From NCBI RefSeq assembly GCF_016765675.1, contig NZ_JAESWB010000168.1, positions 186,001 through 250,000 of the forward strand: a stretch of DNA of 64,000 bases, given 5' to 3'. Source of the stretch: Neobacillus paridis. GTDB taxonomy: Bacteria; Bacillota; Bacilli; Bacillales; Cytobacillaceae. The notes under the pieces were generated by a model, which saw only the letters and a program-made list of their open reading frames with translations, was not told the origin of the DNA and searched no databases. Below, one piece after another: positions 26,635 to 35,649 of the stretch. Every line of letters begins with the position of its first letter. Position 1 is the stretch's first letter. A program made the position numbers and the translations under genes.

Positions 26635-26662
26635 AGTATCTCCATAACCTAAAAGCTTATAC
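26635..26662 (-). promoter_or_regulatory. sigma-F/sigma-G-type promoter of csfG
   Basis: Reverse strand GTATA (26658-26662), 14-base spacer, GGAGATACT (26635-26643). The -10 fits GGNRANANT fully and the -35 fits GYWTA. The -10 decamer GGAGATACTG is identical to that upstream of sigG. Confidence 0.7.
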
Positions 26663-26782
26663 GTCTTTTCGATATTTTCTCTGCAAAAAATAAGACCTCA
26701 TTTTTATCAGTTTGGTTCCATTTATTGATTTATGGTAGGATGTTAAAGAAAGGCAATATTGTAAAAAAACGTGGTGGTATTC

Positions 26783-27331
26783 ATGAGAGTAGTTTCCGGT
26801 CTTTGTAAAGGCAGACCTCTTAAGGCAGTTCCGGGGAATTCAACAAGACCAACAACTGATAAGGTCAAAGAAGCGATTTTTAATATGATTGGCCCTTATT
26901 TTGAAGGCGGCAGCGGCCTGGATCTTTTTGCCGGCAGCGGCGGGTTAGGGATTGAGGCGCTTAGCAGAGGGCTGGAGAAAGTCATTTTTATTGACAGGGA
27001 TGCAAAAGCCATCCATATCATCTATGACAATATCAAAACATGTGGATTTGAAAACGCCACAGAGGTTTATCGAACGGATGCCGACCGTGCTCTAAAGGCA
27101 TTGATAAAAAGAAACATGAAGTTTGATTATATTTTTTTAGATCCGCCTTATAAAAAACAACAGCTTGTTTCTTTAATGGAAAATATGGACAAACACAATA
27201 TTATCAATGATAATGGAATAGTCATATGTGAGCATAGCTTTGATATAAAATTACCTCATACAGTCGGTTCATTGGCACAAATAAAACATGAGCAATATGG
27301 GATAATTGCTGTGACGATTTATTCAAAATAA
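26783..27331 (+). CDS. rsmD: 16S rRNA m2G966 methyltransferase RsmD
   Basis: SAM-dependent methyltransferase that modifies G966 of 16S rRNA. 182 residues, Rossmann fold with LDLFAGSGGLGIEA (SAM binding) and the catalytic FLDPPY motif of N2-guanine methyltransferases. ATG 26783 begins MRVVSG as in the family; the track extends 4 codons upstream through a GTG. Ribosome site weak (GGTGG). Followed by coaD after 23 bases; the pair is a frequent neighbour combination. Confidence 0.95.
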   Translation: MRVVSGLCKGRPLKAVPGNSTRPTTDKVKEAIFNMIGPYFEGGSGLDLFAGSGGLGIEALSRGLEKVIFIDRDAKAIHIIYDNIKTCGFENATEVYRTDADRALKALIKRNMKFDYIFLDPPYKKQQLVSLMENMDKHNIINDNGIVICEHSFDIKLPHTVGSLAQIKHEQYGIIAVTIYSK

Positions 27332-27342
27332 GCGGGGAGTAA

Positions 27343-27841
<499 letters not shown>

Positions 27842-27843
<2 letters not shown>

Positions 27844-27881
27844 AAAGAGCTCATGGGCAGTTGTCCACGGGCTCTTTTCTT
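27842..27881. terminator. bidirectional terminator between coaD and ylbJ
   Basis: Stem GAAAAGAGCTC (27842-27852) / GGGCTCTTTTC (27869-27879) with a T-run; between convergent genes. Confidence 0.85.
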
Positions 27882-29101
27882 TAATTGGTTTGTTTTTTTA
27901 AGCGAATGAATAAAATCCATACATAAAGAGTAAGCGTAAAGATTGTGACCAAAGGTCCGATTTCGGTCATTTTTTGAAATGCTTGATGTACCCAGGACCC
28001 GTCTAAAAAAATATCTGCGGGGGCGGCATTTACCGGTTGTTCATTTTTGCTCAGGCGAATATAAATTGGTTTCCATAACAAAAGGGTAAACAAGCTGGCG
28101 AAGATTCCCTGCAAAATTCTTGCAATAAAGAATGGTTTAAAGCGGATATCTGTCTGTGCAAGGATGCTTGCGACTTGGGCATGGATGCTTAAACCACTAA
28201 AACCAAGGATTAAACTTGTAATCATGGCTTGCTGCAAAAGTGTTGCGCCTTTAACATCGCTAATTAATTGACTGCCTAATGTAATTTCAAATAGGCCTGA
28301 AATAAAGGGAATGCTTATCTTTTCAGGAAAAGAGAAATTGGCAAAAATGATAGACACTACATTTCCTAACATTTCAGTAATGTGCAGAAGGTATAGAATT
28401 TTATTAATAACCGAAAACAAGATAATAAAGCCCCCAACCATTAGCAATGTCTGAATTGAGGTGTTAACGGCATCACCAAGTAGTTTGCCGATTGGTCGAT
28501 TATCTTTCATTCTTGTTTGATGGAGAGCCGTAAGAGCGGCTTTAATGCTGGTTTTCTCTCCCTGCCTTTTTTGCTTGCTTGATGTTTCCTTTCCATGAAA
28601 CCGCATCAACAATCCGACACATATATTTCCTAAATAATGGGCCACAGCAAGAATGAATCCCAATTGCGGATTTTTAAAAAAACCGACAGCAACTGCTCCG
28701 AAAATAAACAGTGGATTAGAAGAATTGGTAAACGAAACAAGCCTCTCTGCCTCTATTTGTGAAATTACGCCTTCATCACGTAATCTCGCCGTGAATTTTG
28801 CTCCGGCGGGAAAACCGGAAGCGAGGCCCATCGCCCAAACGAATCCTCCTACACCGGGGACGCGAAAAAAAGGCCTCATTAATGGCTCTAGTAAGACACC
28901 GATAAATTTGACGACGCCAAAACCAATGAGTAATTCTGAAACAATAAAAAACGGCAGAAGGGAAGGAAAGACAATTTTCCACCACATATTGAGTCCTCGT
29001 TTAGAGGCTTCCAGCGACTCCTGCGGGTAAAAAATCAGCGATGCTGCCAGAATCGTAACCGATATCGCTAAAATTGCGGTTTTCATTTTTGAACGAAGCA
29101 A
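27881..29101 (-). CDS. ylbJ: sporulation integral membrane protein YlbJ
   Basis: 406 residues, about eight to ten membrane helices with Gate-type (nucleoside-recognition) features: LLIGFGVVKFIGVLLEPLMRP and the FVWAMGLASGFPAGAKFTARL motif in the N-terminal half, then GLFEITLGSQLISD. YlbJ is a mother-cell (sigma-E) gene in B. subtilis required for spore cortex; the transported compound is not known. TTG 29101 follows GGGAGGG, 7 bases upstream. Divergent from ylbK. Confidence 0.92.
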   Translation of the reverse strand: MLRSKMKTAILAISVTILAASLIFYPQESLEASKRGLNMWWKIVFPSLLPFFIVSELLIGFGVVKFIGVLLEPLMRPFFRVPGVGGFVWAMGLASGFPAGAKFTARLRDEGVISQIEAERLVSFTNSSNPLFIFGAVAVGFFKNPQLGFILAVAHYLGNICVGLLMRFHGKETSSKQKRQGEKTSIKAALTALHQTRMKDNRPIGKLLGDAVNTSIQTLLMVGGFIILFSVINKILYLLHITEMLGNVVSIIFANFSFPEKISIPFISGLFEITLGSQLISDVKGATLLQQAMITSLILGFSGLSIHAQVASILAQTDIRFKPFFIARILQGIFASLFTLLLWKPIYIRLSKNEQPVNAAPADIFLDGSWVHQAFQKMTEIGPLVTIFTLTLYVWILFIRLKKQTN

Positions 29102-29306
29102 GCTAATCCCTCCCCCATTATAATGAGGTGTGTAACTAGAATTTTAAATCAACGGAATGGTAAAATAGAGGATATTTCAGACAAAAATGCCTGTCCCCCA
29201 TATAAAAGAAATATACTCATAGAAGATTATTTTAGACCATAAGATTGAACAAGATTTCCTAAATATAGCAGTATATTGGATAAGGATGCGTTAGGAGGTT
29301 GCTCAT

Positions 29307-30089
29307 GTGGAGCCGAAAATAGGTTTAGCGCTTGGTTCCGGCGGTGCTCGTGGATTTGCTCATTTAGGCGTTATAAAGGTATTAAGTGATGCAGGAATAC
29401 CGATACATTTAATTGCTGGAAGCAGTATGGGGGCCCTTGTCGCTTGTTTTTACGGGGCAGGAATCGACCTTGATCGGTTATATAAATTTTCCACTGCCTT
29501 TAAGAGAAAGTATTTCTTAGATTTCACTGTTCCCAAAATGGGTTTTATTACAGGCAAGAAGGTCAAAGAACTGATTAGGTTTTTTACCCATGGAAAAAAT
29601 ATTGAGGAACTTTCAATCCCGATTGCGGTTGTTGCCACTGATTTAATCACAGGGGAAAAAGTTGTGTTTACCGAGGGCCCTGCTGCAGAAGCGGTAAGAG
29701 CCAGCATCTCGATTCCGGGGATTTTTGTTCCGGAAAAATATCAGGGCAGACTTCTGGTTGACGGCGGGGTGACCGATCGTGTTCCGATATCCGTTGCCAA
29801 AGAAATGGGAGCCGACATTGTGATTGCCGTTGATGTTTCGAGAGTAAAGCAAAATGCAGAAATTACTTCTATATATGATGTAATCATGCAAAGTATTGAC
29901 ATTATGCAAACCGAAATTATCAATAACCAGGAAAGTACTGCTAATATCATGATCCGGCCGCCTGTTGAGGAATTTAGTTCAAGGGCGTTTACGAATATCG
30001 AAGAAATTATTAAACTTGGGGAGGAAGAAACGAAAAAACTGCTTACTCAAATCAAAGCGATCATCGAACAGTGGAAGGGAAGAACTTAG
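29307..30089 (+). CDS. ylbK: patatin-like phospholipase/esterase YlbK
   Basis: 260 residues with all patatin motifs: LGSGGARGFAHLG (oxyanion hole), GSSMG (nucleophilic Ser) and the DGG triplet (LLVDGGVTDRVP, catalytic Asp). Lacks a signal peptide, so probably a cytosolic or membrane-attached lipid acyl hydrolase of the RssA/NTE type; the substrate is unknown. GTG start with AGGAGG eight bases upstream. Followed by ylbL with one base between stop and start. Confidence 0.92.
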   Translation: MEPKIGLALGSGGARGFAHLGVIKVLSDAGIPIHLIAGSSMGALVACFYGAGIDLDRLYKFSTAFKRKYFLDFTVPKMGFITGKKVKELIRFFTHGKNIEELSIPIAVVATDLITGEKVVFTEGPAAEAVRASISIPGIFVPEKYQGRLLVDGGVTDRVPISVAKEMGADIVIAVDVSRVKQNAEITSIYDVIMQSIDIMQTEIINNQESTANIMIRPPVEEFSSRAFTNIEEIIKLGEEETKKLLTQIKAIIEQWKGRT

Positions 30090-30090
30090 T

Positions 30091-31113
30091 TTGCGAAAAA
30101 AAATATCGATTACTTCTTTTTTGGTCCTTGTCCTAGTTTTAATTGGCGGTATGTATTTTTCTTTACCTTATTACGTTTCAAAACCGGGCATGGCAAAGGA
30201 GCTGGCTCCTATTATTACAGTTGAAAATGGCTATAAGGAACAGGGAAACTTTATGCTGACCACTGTTCGAATGGGCAGGGCAAATATATACTCGTATCTG
30301 GAAGCGAAACTGAGAAAATACGAAGAAATTTACCCGATTGACACGATACTGGACAAACAAGAAACAGAGGAAGAATATAATGTCCGGCAGCTTCAACTAA
30401 TGGCCGCTTCAAAGCTGAATGCCATTGATGTTGCCTATCGCAAAGCCGGTTTGCCGGTTCATTACAAATATAAAGGAATTTATGTTATTCAAGTATATCC
30501 GGGAATGCCTGCTGACGGAGTTCTCAAAACAGGTGACCGCATCTTTAAAATAGACGGGCAGCGCTTTTCTTCGTCGGCTCAGTTTATTAAGTATCTTGAA
30601 GCGAAGCATGCCGGCGATCAGGTGAAAATCACCTATTCACGGAAAAAAACCGTGAAGACCGTTTCCTTAACCCTAAAGACTTTTAAAGAGGATCCGAAAA
30701 GGGCGGGAATTGGGATTGCATTAGTCGATGACAAACAAATCATTGTTGAGCCAAAAGTGAAAGTGAAGACAGATGATATTGGCGGGCCATCTGCAGGCCT
30801 GATGTTTTCATTGGAAATATACAATCAGTTGACCAAAGAAGACTTAACAAAAGGGTACAATATAGCTGGAACTGGTACCATTGATATCGATGGAACTGTC
30901 GGTCCGATTGGCGGGATTGAGCAAAAAATTGTTGCTGCCGATAAAGCCGGAGCGGAGCTCTTTTTTGCTCCCAATGAAAAAGGTTCAAAGGACTCCAACT
31001 ATCGGATAGCTGTGAAAACGGCCCGCGATATTAAAACCAAAATGAAAATTATCCCAATTGATACTTTTGATCAGGCAGTTGATTACTTAGAGAAACTCTC
31101 TCCCAAAAAATAA
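30091..31113 (+). CDS. ylbL: PDZ-containing Lon-like protease YlbL
   Basis: 340 residues: membrane anchor (about 6-27), PDZ domain (about 130-200, with YVIQVYPGMPADGVLKTGDRI), and a C-terminal S16 (Lon) protease domain with Ser234 in GGPSAG and Lys279 in IEQK forming the Ser-Lys dyad, positions that coincide with those I recall for the B. subtilis protein. YlbL and CtpA clear YneA, the SOS division inhibitor, allowing division to resume. TTG 30091 is chosen; the open frame runs back into ylbK but family alignment begins LRKKISIT. Only one base separates it from ylbK. Confidence 0.92.
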   Translation: MRKKISITSFLVLVLVLIGGMYFSLPYYVSKPGMAKELAPIITVENGYKEQGNFMLTTVRMGRANIYSYLEAKLRKYEEIYPIDTILDKQETEEEYNVRQLQLMAASKLNAIDVAYRKAGLPVHYKYKGIYVIQVYPGMPADGVLKTGDRIFKIDGQRFSSSAQFIKYLEAKHAGDQVKITYSRKKTVKTVSLTLKTFKEDPKRAGIGIALVDDKQIIVEPKVKVKTDDIGGPSAGLMFSLEIYNQLTKEDLTKGYNIAGTGTIDIDGTVGPIGGIEQKIVAADKAGAELFFAPNEKGSKDSNYRIAVKTARDIKTKMKIIPIDTFDQAVDYLEKLSPKK

Positions 31114-31140
31114 GATGGTGTCTCCTCACCATCTTATTTT
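31111..31140. terminator. bidirectional terminator between ylbL and tmcAL
   Basis: Stem ATAAGATGGTG / CACCATCTTAT flanked by AT runs, overlapping both stop codons. Confidence 0.88.
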
Positions 31141-32351
31141 TGGATGAAAATCGGTGGCTGCTTAAATTCCTGCTGCAGCATTTTATTTCTTTGCCTACTT
31201 GGATAAACCATCGCATAGACACGTGCCGCTTTAATATCTTGCTGAATCTCCGTTCCATTATAGGTTGATAGTTTCGTAACCAGTGGTAAGGAAAATTGTT
31301 TTTTCATTTTGTTTAAATATTCCTTTCCTGCAGCAGTCATTCCTAACAGTCTTACATAAGCCGCTTTTTCAGAGTTGCGTTTCAATTCTTCTTTTTTTGC
31401 ATTTGTTAAAATATGAACAGCTAATCTTTGCAGTCTTGTCCACGTATACCGTTTTGTTTTGACTGCTTCCATGTATTCTTGAAAGCTGCTGGATTCAATT
31501 GCCGCTTTCGTCAATCTGTTTTCCAACCCTTCTTCCATTTCGTATATTTCTTTAAGTTCTCCGGGTGAGGATGTGATAAGCTGATATTGGAGAAGCTCCC
31601 AATAATTTTCCCAGCGATGAAAGCCTCCGTAATGATGTTTATACTCCTGCAATATTTGGTAAGTTGGTTCCGGTACATATTGCTTGATATTCGCCGATTT
31701 TGATTCCTCCGCGAATATAGCCTTTCGGATACTGGTTGCGCTAGCAATCGTTTCGGAGGCAAAATGCTCATCGTGATAATCTGCATTTTTTCTGGAAATT
31801 GTCAATGGCCGTAGCTTGCTTTTTTGCCGGTTGATTGCCTGTATATACTGGAAACCGAGAATATTATTTGGTTTCGCCAAATCCAAAAAGTTTTCTGAGT
31901 CAGCCAGCTCCTGGTAGGAAAGGGCCGTAGCCTTTGGGTAGCTGACACCTGTTTTGATAAAATGTTTGATTTTTTCATTAAAAGGCTGCTGTTTTTCATC
32001 TAGAAAAGTAACTGTTCGCAAAAAGGCAGCGATATCACCATTTTCACTGCCGAAACATAAAGATTCACAGCCAGCCGCCTCCAAGATTGAAATGGCGCCA
32101 TTTGCAAATGTTTCAGCCTTTTGAACGGCGAAACTGTATGGCAATTCAAAAACAAGATCGACTCCGTTAAGTAACGCCATCCGGGTTCGATACCACTTAG
32201 AAACAAGAGCGGGTTCACCACGCTGGAGGAAATTTCCGCTCATTACCGCGATGACAACATCTGCATTTGCCGCTTCCTTGGATGCCTGCAAATGAAAGGC
32301 GTGACCATTATGAAAAGGATTATATTCAACAATCAAACCAACAGATTTCAA
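31134..32351 (-). CDS. tmcAL: tRNA(Met) cytidine acetate ligase TmcAL (YlbM)
   Basis: Forms N4-acetylcytidine at the wobble base (C34) of elongator tRNA-Met, activating acetate with ATP. 405 residues. The N-terminus carries the nucleotidyltransferase motif VGLIVEYNPFHNGHAFHL (HxGH-like) and AVMSGNFLQRGEPA, with an RNA-binding helical C-terminal half. TTG 32351, with AAAGGAG upstream, is chosen over a far longer frame reading back beyond the ylbN promoter. Divergent from ylbN. Confidence 0.94.
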   Translation of the reverse strand: MKSVGLIVEYNPFHNGHAFHLQASKEAANADVVIAVMSGNFLQRGEPALVSKWYRTRMALLNGVDLVFELPYSFAVQKAETFANGAISILEAAGCESLCFGSENGDIAAFLRTVTFLDEKQQPFNEKIKHFIKTGVSYPKATALSYQELADSENFLDLAKPNNILGFQYIQAINRQKSKLRPLTISRKNADYHDEHFASETIASATSIRKAIFAEESKSANIKQYVPEPTYQILQEYKHHYGGFHRWENYWELLQYQLITSSPGELKEIYEMEEGLENRLTKAAIESSSFQEYMEAVKTKRYTWTRLQRLAVHILTNAKKEELKRNSEKAAYVRLLGMTAAGKEYLNKMKKQFSLPLVTKLSTYNGTEIQQDIKAARVYAMVYPSRQRNKMLQQEFKQPPIFIQK

Positions 32352-32502
32352 ATAGTTTCGCTCCTTTATAAAATAATAATCATTATAACAAATTTTTAAT
32401 GGGAACGGAGAACGACTGGAAGCGTTTGTAAACAAGCAAGATGGATAGACTATAGTTATCTTATTAAGGCGTCTGCGCTTTTTGTTCTGTAAAGAAATAA
32501 TA

Positions 32503-32531
32503 TTGACAAAAATTTTATCGAAGGCTATAAT
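32503..32531 (+). promoter_or_regulatory. consensus sigma-A promoter of ylbN-rpmF
   Basis: TTGACA (32503-32508), 17-base spacer, TATAAT (32526-32531): a perfect match to the vegetative consensus. Transcription should start near 32538, 20 bases before ylbN. Confidence 0.92.
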
Positions 32532-32558
32532 TACCTTTGTTGCCTTGGGGTGATTCAA

Positions 32559-33083
32559 GTGAAATGGACAGTCAGTCAATTACAGAAATATCGTAATAAG
32601 GAATTTTTGTTCGATGAAACGATTCAGTTTGATGATCTTAAGCAGGATGATCCAACGATTCGTGAAGTATCGCCAATCCATATCAGTGGACATGGTGATA
32701 TGGATTCGACGAAAGTTACCTTTCATTTTAAAATTGACGGATATTTAATCCTTCCTTGTTCTCGTACATTAGTGGATGTTAAGTTCCCGATCAATGTCGA
32801 AACAACTGAAACCTTCCTTTTTCAAGACTCGTTTGATCGAACTGAAGAGGAAGTTCATCAAGTAAAAGGAGAAGTGATTGATTTAAAACCAATCATCAGA
32901 GAAATTCTTTTACTTGAAATACCGATGCAAGTCTTTTGTGACGACGTGGAGACTGAGGAAGCCGCACCACAATCCGGAAAGGATTGGGAGGTTATTTCAG
33001 AGGACGCGGAATCAACTAAAATTGACCCAAGACTAGCTGGACTTGCTAAGTTTTTTGATAATAACAATCAAGGAAAAAAGTAA
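32559..33083 (+). CDS. ylbN: DUF177/YceD-family protein (YlbN)
   Basis: 174 residues, acidic; the family motif is LPCSRTLVDV in the middle and the C-terminal APQSGKDWEVIS...DPRLAGLAKFF. YceD/DUF177 proteins are encoded with rpmF across bacteria and take part in 23S rRNA maturation or ribosome assembly. GTG 32559 (GGGGTGAT five bases before) gives the family start VKWTVSQL. Driven by a consensus promoter and followed by rpmF with 57 bases between. Confidence 0.94.
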   Translation: MKWTVSQLQKYRNKEFLFDETIQFDDLKQDDPTIREVSPIHISGHGDMDSTKVTFHFKIDGYLILPCSRTLVDVKFPINVETTETFLFQDSFDRTEEEVHQVKGEVIDLKPIIREILLLEIPMQVFCDDVETEEAAPQSGKDWEVISEDAESTKIDPRLAGLAKFFDNNNQGKK

Positions 33084-33140
33084 AGAAACATAACCCTGTT
33101 TCTTTATGCTTTCTTTATACTCTTTAAGGAGGTGTTGGAA

Positions 33141-33314
33141 ATGGCTGTACCTTTTAGAAGAACTTCTAAAACGGCAAAAAGAAAACGTCGCACTCATTTT
33201 AAATTGAATGTTCCTGGTATGGTAGAATGCCCAAACTGCGGTGAAATGAAACTTGCTCACCGCGTTTGCAAAGCTTGTGGAACATACAAAGGAAAAGAAG
33301 TAGTTAATGATTAA
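33141..33314 (+). CDS. rpmF: ribosomal protein bL32
   Basis: 57-residue zinc-ribbon form of the 50S protein L32: [19 protein letters not shown] and two CxxC pairs (CPNC and CKAC). The presence of all four Cys makes it the zinc-binding (C+) form; B. subtilis also has no alternative gene here. ATG 33141 with AAGGAGGTG upstream, the strongest site in the area. Ends at a terminator. Confidence 0.97.
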   Translation: MAVPFRRTSKTAKRKRRTHFKLNVPGMVECPNCGEMKLAHRVCKACGTYKGKEVVND

Positions 33315-33330
33315 TAACAACTTCGTTTGC

Positions 33331-33365
33331 AAAGCACAAGGAACTTTTGTCCTTGTGCTTTTGTT
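33331..33365 (+). terminator. Rho-independent terminator after rpmF
   Basis: Stem AAAGCACAAGGA (33331-33342) / TCCTTGTGCTTT (33350-33361), T-rich tail. Confidence 0.88.
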
Positions 33366-33426
33366 GTAAGAAAAACAACTTTTTCCATAAAAAATCTACG
33401 ATTCTGGAAGGGATGGATGAGGAGAA

Positions 33427-34194
33427 TTGGCTTACACAATTGAAAAAAAGGACAAGGGATATTTATTATTTACAATCACCAGAAGTGAAAAACGTAATGC
33501 GATTAATTATGACGTCATGGACGGGCTGGCTCAAGCAATTAGCGAAGCAGTGCGGCCTGACATTAAGGCGCTAGTGATTACGGGTGCCGGGGAACAGGCC
33601 TTTTGTTCTGGAGGAGATTTATCCATTTTTCATTCACTTCATACTAAAGAGGAAGCGCTGCCAATGCTTTTAAAAATGGGTAATATTCTCTATTCATTGT
33701 TGACTTTACCTAAGCCAACAATTGCTTTAATAAATGGAACAGCCATTGGTGGAGGCTGTGAACTGGCAGCCGCCTGTGACTTTCGCTTGGCAAAGAAAGG
33801 AATCAAGGCAGGGTTTGTCCAAGGGAAACAAGCGATAACGACCGGCTGGGGTGGAGGTTCCATCTTAGCCGAAAAATTACCGGCCGCAATTGCTATGAAA
33901 CTGTTAATAGATGCAGAACTAAATACGGCAGAGTATTTATATGAAGCGGGATTTATCCATTATCTATACGATGGGGATTCAGTTGAAGCTTGTGAATTTT
34001 ATTTAGAAAAAATGTTAGCGAAAGAGCAAGCTGTATTAGAAGCGTATAAGAAAATCTGGATTGAAAAGTGGCAAGAATCTAAACTGCATGAAAGAATGAT
34101 GCAAGAGATCAATCGATGTGCCGTATTGTGGGAGAGCGAAGCTCATCACCAATATGTTAAAACATTTATGGAAAAAAAAGTACATAAAGATTGA
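33427..34194 (+). CDS. enoyl-CoA hydratase/isomerase family protein (atypical)
   Basis: 255-residue crotonase-fold protein. The oxyanion-hole segment FCSGGDLS and the GGGCELAAACDFRLA helix with the first catalytic Glu are present. In the second catalytic block, where enoyl-CoA hydratases have a PE dipeptide, this protein has QGKQAITTGWGGG with Gln, so ordinary hydration is doubtful; isomerase, decarboxylase or thioester hydrolase activity is possible. TTG start follows GAGGAG at very short spacing, so the N-terminus is uncertain. Not in the B. subtilis ylb order as I recall it, though I recall similar genes here in other Bacillus. Confidence 0.82.
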   Translation: MAYTIEKKDKGYLLFTITRSEKRNAINYDVMDGLAQAISEAVRPDIKALVITGAGEQAFCSGGDLSIFHSLHTKEEALPMLLKMGNILYSLLTLPKPTIALINGTAIGGGCELAAACDFRLAKKGIKAGFVQGKQAITTGWGGGSILAEKLPAAIAMKLLIDAELNTAEYLYEAGFIHYLYDGDSVEACEFYLEKMLAKEQAVLEAYKKIWIEKWQESKLHERMMQEINRCAVLWESEAHHQYVKTFMEKKVHKD

Positions 34195-34213
34195 AAACAT
34201 GACTTTTCCTTAA

Positions 34214-34243
34214 GTCTATCTTTTCTAGTAGGAGCATATGTAT
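34214..34243 (+). promoter_or_regulatory. sigma-E-like promoter of gerR
   Basis: GTCTAT (34214-34219), 15 bases, CATATGTAT (34235-34243), the same pattern as upstream of spoVD (GTCTAT, 15 bases, CATATAAAT). Both genes are sigma-E controlled in B. subtilis. The predicted start near 34250 rules out the upstream ATG 34242 for gerR. Confidence 0.5.
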
Positions 34244-34274
34244 GATAAAAACACTACTAGGAGGGATATTCCTT

Positions 34275-34907
34275 ATGTCTCAAACCCGACAAGATGCGTG
34301 GTCCCAAGACGAGGATTTGTTACTCGCAGAAGTTGTCTTAAGGCATATCCGTGAAGGCGGCACCCAGCTGCAGGCTTTTGAAGAAGTAGGAAAGCAGCTA
34401 ACCCGAACTGCGGCGGCTTGTGGCTTTCGCTGGAATTCTTATGTGAGAAAGCAATATAAATCAGCTATTGATCTTGCTAAAAAACAACGAAAACGATTGA
34501 AACAGCCAGTTTTTGCAAATGAAACTGAAGCCGGCCCAGAAAATGAAAAGGTAAAGCCAGAATTAACAACAGTAATCGAAGAACAAAATAAGGCGGCAAT
34601 AACCTTTCAGGAGGTAATGGATTTCCTAGAAGAATTACATCGGAAAGCAGAATCACAAGCGATCGTTGCAGGAGAACGAGAAGATTTTGTTGCGAAAATA
34701 AAAGACTTGGAAGAGAAAACTTACTATTTGGCTGCTGAAAATGAAAGACTAACAAAAAATCTCAAGGCGATTGAAGAGGATTACCGTTCCTTAATAGAAA
34801 TTATGGAAAGAGCGAGAAAAATGGTTGTTCTTCAGGAAGATGACAGGCAACAGAAGGTAAAATTCCAAATGGACAAAAACGGTAATCTTGAAAGAATCGA
34901 AAAATAG
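34275..34907 (+). CDS. gerR: RsfA-family transcriptional regulator GerR (YlbO)
   Basis: 210 residues. The N-terminal Myb/SANT-like DNA-binding domain (about residues 3-65, with [19 protein letters not shown] and [13 protein letters not shown]) is followed by a linker and a coiled coil (about 110-185). GerR is a mother-cell regulator switched on by sigma-E that turns off and on subsets of spore coat and cortex genes. ATG 34275 has AGGAGGGAT upstream; the ORF start at 34242 falls inside the promoter. Followed by a repeat element. Confidence 0.9.
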   Translation: MSQTRQDAWSQDEDLLLAEVVLRHIREGGTQLQAFEEVGKQLTRTAAACGFRWNSYVRKQYKSAIDLAKKQRKRLKQPVFANETEAGPENEKVKPELTTVIEEQNKAAITFQEVMDFLEELHRKAESQAIVAGEREDFVAKIKDLEEKTYYLAAENERLTKNLKAIEEDYRSLIEIMERARKMVVLQEDDRQQKVKFQMDKNGNLERIEK

Positions 34908-34935
34908 TCAAAAGCGGACGAAAAGTCCGCTTTTA

Positions 34936-35178
34936 GTTATGTCCAGCTCCACAAGGAATGCTACGGCAGAATAGACATCGCACGAAGGAAAGCGTTAGCT
35001 TTTCGAGGAGCGTCTAGCCCCTCGAGGTCAAATAACCTTCTACCCAAAAAGTCAAAATACGAACTTTTAGGGTAGAAGAACATTTGCTTGTCGGGGCTGA
35101 TCACTAAGGAAAGCTACTGAGAGAATAAGCTTCGCAGGAACAAGCTGTGCTTGTTCCGAAGACGCTTGCGCTTTTCTA
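34936..35178. repeat. dispersed intergenic repeat family 1, composite copy
   Basis: Begins TATGTCCAGCTCC, contains CATCGCACGAAGGAAAGCG with TTTCGAGGAG as in the copy at 20607, then 35011-35100 matching 4861-4950 (85/90), then a hairpin GGAACAAGC / GCTTGTTCC, and ends GACGCTTGCGCTTTTCT. A mosaic of blocks found in two other copies. Fills the 268-base gap between gerR and the 3' end of ylbP. Confidence 0.85.
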
Positions 35179-35649
35179 ATGATGTTGCGCCTCCACACCC
35201 TCAGGGTACCAGACAAGCGGATTTTCCCCACGGTCCCGCTCCATTTCATAATCAACACTGGCAAACCCCATCTTTTCCCAGAAACCTCGTGATTGCATTC
35301 GTGGATTTGTCTTGATTGGCATTCCAAAGCTTTTAGCAAACTCAACCAGCTGTTTGCCGAAACCTTTTCCCTGATAATCAGGTAAGACCTCAAGTTTCCA
35401 TAATTCCAGATAATTTTGTGGTGGATAAAAATAACGATCAAATTTTGCATCGATTTGATATAAACTCATGCGGGCGACAAGCTTGTCACCAAAGTAGATT
35501 CCGTAAAAGGGGGATTCATTATCGTTGTCAATCATATTTGCTTCAAGATCTTCCAGCATTGAAAGTTCCTGAATTCCATATTCTTTAAATTTTTTAAATT
35601 CTTCCAGTGTTTTAAAGTTAATTTTTAATTTTTCCACATTTGTCCCCAT
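35176..35649 (-). CDS. ylbP: GNAT-family N-acetyltransferase YlbP
   Basis: 157 residues with the acetyl-CoA-binding motif A (LEVLPDYQGKGFGKQLVEFAK, the R/Q-x-x-G-x-G/A pyrophosphate loop) and a MSLYQID strand preceding it. Substrate unknown; the C-terminus contains VDYEMERDRGENPL typical of the YlbP group. ATG 35649, directly after AGGAGGGG, is preferred. Convergent with gerR and separated from it by the repeat element. Confidence 0.92.
   Translation of the reverse strand: MGTNVEKLKINFKTLEEFKKFKEYGIQELSMLEDLEANMIDNDNESPFYGIYFGDKLVARMSLYQIDAKFDRYFYPPQNYLELWKLEVLPDYQGKGFGKQLVEFAKSFGMPIKTNPRMQSRGFWEKMGFASVDYEMERDRGENPLVWYPEGVEAQHH

Noticed and set aside
26451-26782. Protein-coding gene in the ylbG-rsmD gap
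   Set aside because: No frame with a start and ribosome site; the hairpins, promoter and terminator fit an RNA gene.
29965-30090. Extended N-terminus of ylbL reading back into ylbK
   Set aside because: Overlaps 125 bases of ylbK in another frame; the conserved protein begins at TTG 30091.
32460-32490. Possible fragment of a family 1 repeat (AAGGCGTCTGCGCTTTTTG)
   Set aside because: Resembles only the right end; no left end found, so not called as a copy.
34908-35175. CRISPR-like array or transposon in the gerR-ylbP gap
   Set aside because: The repeats are not regularly spaced direct repeats and there is no transposase; blocks match other intergenic elements, so it is a dispersed repeat.
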